64,000 bases of DNA, taken from assembly GCF_029784135.1 (NCBI RefSeq), contig NC_073746.1, positions 258,020,994 to 258,084,993 of the forward strand, given 5' to 3'. The notes below the pieces were generated by a model. The model was not told the origin of the DNA. It made no database searches and saw only the letters and a program-made list of their open reading frames with translations. This stretch comes from Toxorhynchites rutilus septentrionalis (Eukaryota; Arthropoda; Insecta; Diptera; Culicidae). The position numbers were made by a program, and so were the translations under genes. This document shows positions 11,677 to 20,612 of this stretch, piece by piece; the stretch's first letter is position 1, and every line of letters starts with the position of its first letter.

Positions 11677-14600
11677 ATGGAGGAGCAGCAGCAGCAGCAA
11701 GCTTCGGGAGTCAATTCACTCGGACAGGGCCAGAATGGGCATCACCAGCAGCAGCATCCTCCACCGCAGCAACAGCTTCCTCCGCATCAACAGCAGCATC
11801 CTTTACCGCCTCAGCAACATCCAGCACCTCTCCACAATCAACCGCAGCTTGGCCTTCCACACGATGCCCTCTATCTGCAAATATTGCAGCAACTGCAGCA
11901 TCAGCAAGCCATAACCAACCAGCTCCTTCAGCAGCAGCGAGAGTCGCAACAGCAACAACAACAGGGAGCTTTCCAGCAGCAGCAGGAAATCTTTCGGAGC
12001 GCGATGCAATCCATCCAAGTGAACGTTCCTCCCAATCCGGAAATCATCCTGGACTCGTTGGCTGCAAACATTAAAGAGTTTCTGTACGACCCAGAAACTC
12101 ATTCCACATTTGGTTCGTGGTTTGCGAGATATGAAGACCTGTTCGCGAAAGATGCGGAACGAATTGACGACAGTGCAAAGGTACGATTGCTTCTCCGTCG
12201 GTTGGGAACTCAGGAACATTATCGATATGTCAGCTACATCCTGCCAAACACACCGAAAAATTTCTCGTTTTTGGAAACAGTGGAGAAGTTACGAGGTCTA
12301 TTCGGTACAAAGGAGTCAGCAGTGAAAAAGCGGTACTCCACACTCACCATCACGAAATCACCCACGGAGGATTATGTGTCGTACGCCTGCCGGGTGAACA
12401 AGATGTGTGTGGAATTTGAACTGTCCAAGATGTCAGAAGCACAGTTCAAATGCCTAATGTTTGTTTGTGGCCTTAAATCCGAGCGCGATTCGGAAGTGCG
12501 AATGAGACTGCTTTCCAAGATCGAGGATAGCAATAATGCCACCCTGGACACGCTCATCGAGGAATGTCAACGGTTGATGAACCTCAAAAGTGATACAGCC
12601 ATGATTGAGAATCCGGTTCCCTCTACAGTTCAAGCCATCAAGGGAAACCAGCAACACCGGAAGACATTCAAGAAGCCGTTCGACAATCAGCGTAGTTACC
12701 AACAGCAACAGCATCAGCAGCGGAAGAGTGGTCCGGCATCACCTTGCTGGAATTGTGGTGCGATGCACTACGCAAAAGAATGTAGCTTCATCAACCACAA
12801 GTGCTCGTCCTGCAATCAGTCGGGGCACAAAGAAGGATATTGCTCCAGTGCCAAGAGATCAGCGAAGAGAAGAAAACCCTACAATAAGCAGTTTTCCACC
12901 AAAACCGTGGTGTCCGTCAACAGTGTGCAAGGCAAGCGGCGTTTCGTTTGGGTGAAGCTGAACGATATTCCGGTTCGTCTTCAATTAGACACAGCATCAG
13001 ACATCACGATTGTGTCGAAGCAGATATGGGAGAGAATCGGTAGGCCAGCGGCAGTGCCGACAGTTCAAAGTGCCAAAACTGCATCAGGAGAGGACCTTCG
13101 TCTCGAATTTGAGTTCTCTTGCACAGTTTCTCTAAACGAGTTCGTGAGTACTGGTCATATTTACGTTTCTAATAACTCCTTGAATCTTCTGGGAATCGAT
13201 TTTATCGACAAGCTGAACCTCTGGTCTTTACCGATGAACAAATTCTGCAATCTCGTTAGCGGTGAGGGACCAATCGATGCAGCTTCATTGCAGAGGGACT
13301 ATCCCAGACTATTCAGTTCAACTCTGGGACTCTGCACCAAGACAAAAGTTAGTTTGGCACTCAAGGAGGCATGCAAACCAGTTTTTCGACCTAAACGACC
13401 AGTCTCCTATGCGATGCTACCCATCGTCGATGCAGAGCTAAATCGTCTAGAAGGCCTGAACATAATCTCTCCTGTAGATTTCTCGGAGTGGGCGGCTCCA
13501 ATTGTCGTGGTGAGAAAATCAAATGGTAGTATCCGTATATGTGGCGATCATTCTACCGGTCTAAACGATCGCCTACTACCGCATCAGTACCCGCTACCCT
13601 TGCCACAGGACATTTTCTCGAAGTTGACTGGCTGTACAGTTTTCAGCCAGATCGACTTATCAGACGCTTTTCTGCAAATGGAGGTCGACGAAAGCAGTCG
13701 GAAACTACTCACCGTTAATACTCATCGGGGCTTGTACCAATATAACAGGCTCCCTCCCGGAGTGAAGGCAGCTCCTGGCGCATTCCAGCAAATGATAGAC
13801 ATCATGTTGGCAGGACTTAGCTTCACGTCGGGCTATCTGGATGATGTTGTCGTTGGTGGTAGGACCCCTGAAGAACATCAGCAAAACTTGCACGCAGTAC
13901 TTCAGCGCATTCAAGAATTCGGGTTTACGATTCGACCAGAAAAGTGCTCTTTTGGACGGGAACAACTCGGATATTTGGGCCTTTTGCTCGATAAAGACGG
14001 ACTTCGCCCGGATCCGAATAAAATCAAGGCAATCCAGGACATGCCTCCTCCTCGCGATCTGACCGGTGTCCGTTCATTCCTGGGAGCCGTGAATTATTAC
14101 GGCAAGTTTGTCCCGAATATGCGCTCACTGAGATACCCGTTAGACGAACTCCTCAAGACATCGTCACCCTTCAAGTGGACAAAAGAGTGTCAAAAGGCTT
14201 TCGACGACTTTAAAGCGATTCTGTCTTCTGATCTTCTGTTGGCACACTATGATCCACAACGAGAAATTGTTGTAGCATCTGATGCATCATCAATCGGCAT
14301 CGGAGCTACTATCAGCCACAAGTACCCGGATGGCAAAATGAAGGTGATACAGCATGCTTCGCGAGCACTAACATCCACCGAACAAAAGTACTCGCAACCA
14401 GACCGTGAAGGATTAGCAATTGTATTTGCGGTAACTAAGTTTCACAAATTCATCTTCGGCAGACGGTTTCGTCTACAAACGGATCATGCTCCACTATTGC
14501 GGATCTTCGGATCAAAGAAGGGTATACCGGTGTATACAGCTAATCGCCTCCAACGCTGGGCCCTTACACTGTTGTCCTATGACTTCTCAATGGAATATGT

Positions 14601-16158
14601 CGCAACGGATAAATTCGGGAATGCGGATGTATTGTCGCGTTTAATTGATCAGCACATCAAACCCGATGAAGATTTTGTAGTAGCCTGCACAAACCTCGAA
14701 GAAGACCTAAAATCTGTAGCCAACAGCACAATCAGTCAGCTCCCACTCAGTTTTCGGATGGTGGAGCAAGCCACAAATTCCGATCCAGTTCTTCGGAAAG
14801 TCTACCGTTTCATCAAACACGGATGGCCGAAAAATCGTGCCGAAATCAAGGACCAAGAGTTATTGCGCTACTACGACCGCCAGGAAGCGCTGTCCATCGT
14901 CGAAGGTAGTATTATGTTCAGCGACAGGTTGGTTATACCAGCACTCTACAGAAAGCGATGCCTGAATCAACTGCATAAGGGACATCCAGGAGTCCAACGG
15001 ATGAAGGCCATCGCGCGCAGCTTTGTCTACTGGCCTTGTATGGACGACGAAATCACTAGCTACGTTCGAGCTTGTAACAGTTGCGCCTCCGTAGCAAGAT
15101 CTCCGCCAAAAGCAACACCAGTGCCATGGCTAAAGCCCACGGTTCCATGGCAGAGAATTCACGTCGATTATGCTGGCCCACTGGAGGGCGAGTACTATCT
15201 CATCGTAGTGGATGCATATAGTAAATGGCCGGAAATTCTTCCGACTAAGTCCATCACAGCGAAGGCTACAATTAACCTGCTACGAAGTGTGTTCACCAAC
15301 AAGGGGATGCCAGAAGTCTTAGTGTCCGATAATGGCACGCAGTTCACAAGCGCCGAATTCAAGGAGTTCTGCGTTGAAAATGGAGTGGAACACATGACAA
15401 CAGCACCATTCCACCCACAATCCAACGGCCAAGCCGAAAGATTTGTGGACACCTTTAAGCGGGCGGTCAGGAAGATTCAGGAGGGAGAAGTTTCCATCAG
15501 AATGGCATTGGATACATTCCTACTTACCTACAGAACCACGCCAAATCTGAATACGCCAAATGGAAGATCACCTGCGGAGCTGATGTACAATCGTCGACTC
15601 AGAACGTCTTTGGAACTTCTACGTGTACCGCACAACCAAGCACAACCAATGAAGACTGATGCTAATCCTCAATCCAGGTCGTTCGTTCCGAAGGATACCG
15701 TTTACGCCAAAGTGTACATCAACAATAAGTGGACTTGGGCGCCAGGCACGGTAGTGGAAAGGATCGGCTGTGTAATGTATAACGTATGGGTCGATAATAG
15801 GAAGTTGATCCGTTCTCACATAAACCAGTTGAAGAGCCGAGGTGCAATGACCCATCAAGGAAGCAAGAAGCAAAGTATACCGCTAGACATCCTGCTGAGT
15901 GAGTGCGACGTGAACACGCCTGCAGCAATGCGTACTCCGATTCAGGACACACCCTCGCTGGAACACCGATTGGAACCATCGGATCGGGTATCGTCCAGTT
16001 TGAAGTCATTTCCGTTACCAAACGAAACAAATTCGTCCTGTTCAACAGCGACGTCATCGACGACAGCAGCTGAATCTTTGCCAGTGGTCCAGGCCCCTCG
16101 ACGATCTTCTCGTGTCAGAAGAGCGCCGCAGTGGTTCAACGCTTACCAGCGAATTTAA
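11677..16158 (+). CDS. gypsy Gag-Pol polyprotein, intact (1493 aa)
   Basis: Single-frame Gag-Pol of a Ty3/gypsy element. The order is: a Gln/His/Pro-rich N-terminus (about residues 1-105); a Gag core; two zinc knuckles from about residue 357 (CWNCGAMHYAKEC and CSSCNQSGHKEGYC); an aspartic protease with LDTASD near 438; a reverse transcriptase with FSQIDLSDAFLQ and a YLDD centre near 720; RNase H (VVASDASSIGIGA); integrase zinc finger HKGHPGVQ...CNSC from about 1100; and an integrase core with HVDYAGP, VSDNGTQF and HPQSNGQAER. No stop or frameshift was found. RT, protease and integrase catalytic residues are visible. Gag and Pol share one frame, so no ribosomal frameshift is needed. Lineage (Mag-like) is only a guess. 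Confidence 0.93.
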   Translation: MEEQQQQQASGVNSLGQGQNGHHQQQHPPPQQQLPPHQQQHPLPPQQHPAPLHNQPQLGLPHDALYLQILQQLQHQQAITNQLLQQQRESQQQQQQGAFQQQQEIFRSAMQSIQVNVPPNPEIILDSLAANIKEFLYDPETHSTFGSWFARYEDLFAKDAERIDDSAKVRLLLRRLGTQEHYRYVSYILPNTPKNFSFLETVEKLRGLFGTKESAVKKRYSTLTITKSPTEDYVSYACRVNKMCVEFELSKMSEAQFKCLMFVCGLKSERDSEVRMRLLSKIEDSNNATLDTLIEECQRLMNLKSDTAMIENPVPSTVQAIKGNQQHRKTFKKPFDNQRSYQQQQHQQRKSGPASPCWNCGAMHYAKECSFINHKCSSCNQSGHKEGYCSSAKRSAKRRKPYNKQFSTKTVVSVNSVQGKRRFVWVKLNDIPVRLQLDTASDITIVSKQIWERIGRPAAVPTVQSAKTASGEDLRLEFEFSCTVSLNEFVSTGHIYVSNNSLNLLGIDFIDKLNLWSLPMNKFCNLVSGEGPIDAASLQRDYPRLFSSTLGLCTKTKVSLALKEACKPVFRPKRPVSYAMLPIVDAELNRLEGLNIISPVDFSEWAAPIVVVRKSNGSIRICGDHSTGLNDRLLPHQYPLPLPQDIFSKLTGCTVFSQIDLSDAFLQMEVDESSRKLLTVNTHRGLYQYNRLPPGVKAAPGAFQQMIDIMLAGLSFTSGYLDDVVVGGRTPEEHQQNLHAVLQRIQEFGFTIRPEKCSFGREQLGYLGLLLDKDGLRPDPNKIKAIQDMPPPRDLTGVRSFLGAVNYYGKFVPNMRSLRYPLDELLKTSSPFKWTKECQKAFDDFKAILSSDLLLAHYDPQREIVVASDASSIGIGATISHKYPDGKMKVIQHASRALTSTEQKYSQPDREGLAIVFAVTKFHKFIFGRRFRLQTDHAPLLRIFGSKKGIPVYTANRLQRWALTLLSYDFSMEYVATDKFGNADVLSRLIDQHIKPDEDFVVACTNLEEDLKSVANSTISQLPLSFRMVEQATNSDPVLRKVYRFIKHGWPKNRAEIKDQELLRYYDRQEALSIVEGSIMFSDRLVIPALYRKRCLNQLHKGHPGVQRMKAIARSFVYWPCMDDEITSYVRACNSCASVARSPPKATPVPWLKPTVPWQRIHVDYAGPLEGEYYLIVVDAYSKWPEILPTKSITAKATINLLRSVFTNKGMPEVLVSDNGTQFTSAEFKEFCVENGVEHMTTAPFHPQSNGQAERFVDTFKRAVRKIQEGEVSIRMALDTFLLTYRTTPNLNTPNGRSPAELMYNRRLRTSLELLRVPHNQAQPMKTDANPQSRSFVPKDTVYAKVYINNKWTWAPGTVVERIGCVMYNVWVDNRKLIRSHINQLKSRGAMTHQGSKKQSIPLDILLSECDVNTPAAMRTPIQDTPSLEHRLEPSDRVSSSLKSFPLPNETNSSCSTATSSTTAAESLPVVQAPRRSSRVRRAPQWFNAYQRI

Positions 16159-16167
16159 GGAGGGAGA

Positions 16168-16385
16168 TGTTGGGGTTAACTGGCCACCCTAACCAAACAT
16201 AACCACTAGGCTCTCCGCTGACAGCCTCGACTGTCTGTTCGGTTGACGTCAAGAGGTAGAAAACCATTATGTGTTATTGTATTGTGATGTAGAATTATAT
16301 AGTCACGTTTTATCGTTCTAAATACAGTTTAGTTTTAACCCGCGATTTTATTGCCCTAATGGGCCACCTGAGCAACATCACAAAA
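16168..16385 (+). repeat. gypsy 3' LTR
   Basis: 218 bp, nearly identical to 11335-11552. It is followed by the second copy of the ATCTG duplication and the N-terminal codons of copia gag on the opposite strand. Confidence 0.92.
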
Positions 16386-16514
16386 ATCTGTCAACGTCTT
16401 GACCACTCCTTGCGCGTCCAGGAACATCCGTACCCGGAAACTCCAGTTGTGAAATCCAGGACCTCTGCTGAACTGGGGTATTCCGTGCACCGAAACCTTG
16501 CTTGAAGTACCCAT
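16386..16514 (-). pseudogene. copia gag, N-terminal fragment cut off by the gypsy insertion
   Basis: Read on the minus strand from ATG 16514 it starts MGTSSK and includes the copia Gag signature FHNWSFRVRMFLDAQGVV, ending KTLTD at the ATCTG duplication. The continuation (DDPPADTAEAA) begins at 11334 in the same frame once the gypsy element and one duplication are removed. This establishes that both pieces were one gene before the insertion. Confidence 0.9.
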
Positions 16515-16518
16515 AACC

Positions 16519-16623
16519 TCTTGAGTGGTAACGATTTGGAAGATTTCAGGAAGCTTGAAATAAAGACGACTAGTCTTGAGGAGTGAAACTAGTGAAGTGA
16601 ACATTTAAACATAATAACAAACT
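16519..16623 (-). repeat. copia 5' LTR, inner part
   Basis: Matches 7411-7516 of the 3' LTR. It breaks at AACAAACT (16616-16623) where the I-clade LINE entered. The remainder of the LTR resumes at 29309. Confidence 0.88.
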
Positions 16624-19232
16624 CCCTCGATGCCTGATTCAGTGCAAGAGGTCAAGGATTTGACCACTGTAATACAGTGGAATTGCAGAAGCATCATCCC
16701 TAAACTAGATCAATTTAAATTTTTAGTTCATAGTTCTAACTGTGATGTATTTTCCCTCTGTGAAACATGGCTTTCTTCAGCCGACGAGCTGAATTTCCAC
16801 GATTTCAACATTATTCGCCTCGATCGAAATGACTCGTTTGGTGGCGTACTATTGGGGATCAAAAAATGTCACTCCTTTTATAGAGTCACTCTCCCATCGA
16901 TGACAGGCATTGAAGTTGTCGCTTGCCAGACACAAATCAATGGCAAAGACTTCTGCATTGCCTCGATATATATTCCTCCAAGAACCATGGTCGGCCGCCA
17001 TCAGTTTTTTGATATCATCGCGGCATTGCCGGAGCCGCGGCTAATCTTAGGTGACCTCAACTCCCATGGAACAGCATGGGGGTCACACTATGATGACAGC
17101 CGTGCCACGTTGATTTATGATCTGTGTGACAACTTCAACATGACAGTTTTAAATACAGGGGAAGCAACTAGGATAGCCATCCCTCCTGCACGGGCAAGTA
17201 TGCTAGACATATCACTTTGCTCTTCTTCATTATCCCTGGATTGCACGTGGAAGGTAATCCAAGATCCCCACGGTAGTGATCACCTGCCAATAATTTTATC
17301 GATCGCCAATGAATCAGGTTCTCGTGAGTCAGTCGATATTGCGTATGACCTCACGAAAAATATTGACTGGAGAAAATTTGCAGAAATAATATCTGAAGCA
17401 CTTGTTTCAATGCATGAACTTCCTCCACTCGAAGAGTATAACTTTATATCGAGTTTGATTTACGAAAGCGCACTTCAAGCTCAAAAGAAACGTGTTCCTG
17501 CTACCACTTTCCGACGTCGTCCTCCATCACTTTGGTGGGACAAGGAGTGTTCAAAGGTCTACCTTGAAAAATCATCCGCTTTCAAAAAATTCAGGAAAAC
17601 TGGATTAGTGGAATGGTTTCGAAAGTACCAAGCTCTAGAAGCCAAACTAAAAGGTCTGATTAAAGCAAAAAAGTGTGGATATTGGCGGAAGTTCGTCAAT
17701 GGTTTGTTAAGGGAGACAGCTATGAGCACTCTTTGGAATACGGCTAGGAGAATGCGTGGCTGGAACCATACAAATGAAAGTGAGGAATACTCTGACCGTT
17801 GGATTTTCAGATTTGCAAGAAAGGTTTGTCCCGATTCCGTTCCTGCACAAAACGTCGTACGCGACATTCCGCTCCAAGGCGATTATGAGAATTTTTCGAT
17901 GGTAGAATTCTCAATTGCACTTCTCTCATGTAACAATTCAGCTCCGGGGTCGGACAAGATTAAATTCAACTTATTGAAGAATCTTCCCGACTTGGCAAAA
18001 CAGCGTTTGCTGAACTTGTTCAACAAATTTCTGGAGCTGAATATAGTCCCGCATGACTGGAGACAAGTGAGAGTGATAGCCATACGAAAACCCAACAAGC
18101 CGTCTTGCGATCACAATTCGTATAGGCCGATTGCAATGTTATCCTGTATTCGTAAATTGTTAGAGAAAATGATTCTACTTCGTTTGGACAAGTGGGTTGA
18201 AACAAACAATTTGCTGTCAAATACGCAGTTTGGCTTCCGCCGAGGTAAAGGGACGAACGATTGTCTCGCGCTGCTATCTTCTGAAATCCAAATCGCATTT
18301 GCTCGCAAAGAACAAATGGCTTCCGTTTTTCTCGATATCAAAGGGGCATTTGATTCAGTTTCCATGGAAATTCTCTCAGAGAAACTTCATAATCGTGGAC
18401 TTTCGCCAATTCTGAATAATTTTCTGTACAATTTACTCTCAGAAAAGCACATGTTTTTCAATCATGGCAGCTTGAAATCTTCTCGATACAGTTTTATGGG
18501 CCTGCCACAAGGCTCCTGCCTAAGCCCCCTCTTGTACAGTTTTTACGTCAATGATATAGATGATTGTCTAACTAGAGATTGCACGTTGAGACAACTTGCA
18601 GACGATGGAGTTATTTCCATCACGGGTACTAATCCCGCCGTTCTGCAAAAATCCTTGCAAGATACCCTGAACAACCTGTTCACGTGGGCTCTCAAGCTGG
18701 GTATCGAATTCTCTACGGAGAAAACCGAGGGTCGTTTTTTCTAAGAAGCACGAACCCGCCCAATTCCAGCTTCACCTATCCGGCAAAGCGATCAGGCACT
18801 CGATGTTTTTCAAATACCTTGGAGTATATTTTGACTCTAAATGTACCTGGGGAATACACATTGCGTATTTGAAACAGAAATGCCAGCAAAAAATCAATTT
18901 TCTCCAAACAATAACCGGAACATTTATCGATAATTATAAAATTATCATGGTGGACATAGTATTGTGTTTTGTGCTGTGATAGTTTATGAATATTTAGTGT
19001 GAAATATTGCCCTGTGCAGCGAAAGAAGTCTTCGTTCGCGTGCCCTTTTTGTTGAGAAATCAGGATAAGTAGGAGAACGGTTGCCTACAACAACCGATTC
19101 TTGTTTAATTTTGCCTTTTTCAGCCGGCCCCGGCGTGCTGTTTTTCTTGTATAGCAGCCGTGGCGGTTTATTCTTTCTTTATTTCTCTTCTCTGTATGGT
19201 TGTATAGCGTCCCGCTTTAATCTGTGTTGGCT

Positions 19233-20612
19233 ATGGAATGTTCGGTGTGTAAACTGGGGATAGTGGTAAGCGATCTGCCGGTTTGCTGTATCGGTAAGTG
19301 TAGCGGAGTGTTCCACTACAAATGCACACTTCTGAGCAGGCCAACAGCAAAGCTTATCACGGAGAACGTAAATGTTTTTTTCAAATGTAATGACTGTCTA
19401 TCAGACCAGGGTTGTGGTGAGCAAAGTGATCTTATCTCGGGTGTGCGAAAGGTAGAGAAGGAGGTGATGAAACTATCTTCACTCTCTGACTCGCTTACGG
19501 ACATGCGAGATCACATTACGGCTCAGCTAGACAGCGCGCTAAAGTGCGGTATGAAAGATTTGAGACAAAATATATGTGAGTCTCTTGAAAAATTGATATG
19601 TGAGAGATTGGATTCTATGACAAGTTCATTTTTAACATTTACCGCGCAGAATAATTTAGCTGCAAGGAATGATTCGCTCGATGAACCTGGTGCAATTCCT
19701 TCTGAATCGCACCAAAACATTCCTAAACGGAAGAAACGTAAATATCAGAATAATGATAATGATGATGTCATTCTTAATAACATAAGTTTCGCGGATGTAG
19801 TCAAAAGTTCAAACAATGCTATTGATAATAATATAAAGAGCAATAGTATCAAGCAAAATAGTCGTAAAACTCAGTCGGTTATTGTAATAAAACCCAAAGA
19901 GTCCAAACAAGCTTGCGAGGAAACTCGTAAGCATTTAAAAACAAAACTAGATCCAAAAACACACAAAATTGGGAATTTTAGGAATGGTAGAGATGGCTCC
20001 ATCATTGTCGAGTGTTCAAATGGAGCCAACATAAATGATGTCAAAAATGATATTGAAAGCAATTTGGGTGAAAATTACCATGCTGTTGTTCCCATATCGG
20101 TGCCAAGATTAAAAATTGTGGGCATGAGCGATCAGCATTCCTCCGCCGTTTTCATTGACTATTTAAAGAGTCAAAATGAAAACATCGCAATAAAAGATGT
20201 AAAAGTTTTGAAAGTTTTCGAAAATCCACGCTTCACATACAACAAGTATAGCGCTATGATTGAAGTAGATGTTGACACATATAATAATTTACTGAGTGCG
20301 AAAAAAATAAATGTGGGGTTTGATCGGTGCTCCGTAGTTCCCGCGATTAGTGTGTTAAGATGCTTCAAATGCGGAGAATTTGGACATAAGAGCACGGATT
20401 GCAAACAAAATTGTGAAACGTGTTCTAGGTGTAGTCAGAAACACAAGACATCTGAGTGCACGTCAACTGTATTGAAATGTGTTAATTGTTTGAAAATGAA
20501 TAGAGAACGTAAAATGAATTTGGACGTCAACCATGCCGCATTTAGTTCTGAGTGTTTAGTATACAAAAGACTTTATGAATTGAAAAAAGGCAGCTTACAT
20601 TTCAATAAATAG
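19233..20612 (+). CDS. LINE ORF1: PHD-like finger plus CCHC knuckles (about 459 aa)
   Basis: Putative RNA-binding, nucleoprotein-forming product. ATG 19233 begins MECSVCKLGI. The N-terminus holds a PHD-like Cys/His array (CSVC, CCIGKC, HYKC, FKCNDC), as in ORF1 of several CR1-group LINEs. A Ser/Asn/Lys-rich central region with NIPKRKKRKY, a plausible nuclear localisation signal, follows. After it comes a region resembling an RRM-like fold (IIVECSNGANINDV), then zinc knuckles CFKCGEFGHKSTDC and further Cys pairs (CETCSRCSQKH, CVNC). It ends FNK at UAG 20610-20612, immediately followed by CAA CCA in the frame of ORF2. The RRM suggestion is weak; the fingers are plain. Confidence 0.8.
   Translation: MECSVCKLGIVVSDLPVCCIGKCSGVFHYKCTLLSRPTAKLITENVNVFFKCNDCLSDQGCGEQSDLISGVRKVEKEVMKLSSLSDSLTDMRDHITAQLDSALKCGMKDLRQNICESLEKLICERLDSMTSSFLTFTAQNNLAARNDSLDEPGAIPSESHQNIPKRKKRKYQNNDNDDVILNNISFADVVKSSNNAIDNNIKSNSIKQNSRKTQSVIVIKPKESKQACEETRKHLKTKLDPKTHKIGNFRNGRDGSIIVECSNGANINDVKNDIESNLGENYHAVVPISVPRLKIVGMSDQHSSAVFIDYLKSQNENIAIKDVKVLKVFENPRFTYNKYSAMIEVDVDTYNNLLSAKKINVGFDRCSVVPAISVLRCFKCGEFGHKSTDCKQNCETCSRCSQKHKTSECTSTVLKCVNCLKMNRERKMNLDVNHAAFSSECLVYKRLYELKKGSLHFNK

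Larger units (their letters stand above)
11335..16385 (+). mobile_element. Ty3/gypsy LTR retrotransposon, complete and potentially active
   Basis: A 5051-bp element with 218-bp LTRs and a 5-bp target duplication ATCTG (11330-11334 and 16386-16390). A primer site beginning TGGCGAC (from 11554) follows the 5' LTR, and a purine tract AAGGAGGGAGA (16157-16167) precedes the 3' LTR. The LTRs appear to differ at a single position (GAAAGCC versus GAAAACC), which points to a recent insertion. It lies antisense inside copia gag. There is one uninterrupted gag-pol ORF and no envelope gene. LTR ends are TGTTGGGG and CACAAAA rather than the usual TG...CA. Confidence 0.93.

Noticed and set aside
11803..12219. 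A Leu-rich minus-strand protein
   Set aside because: It is the antisense of CAG/CAA-rich gypsy Gag sequence.
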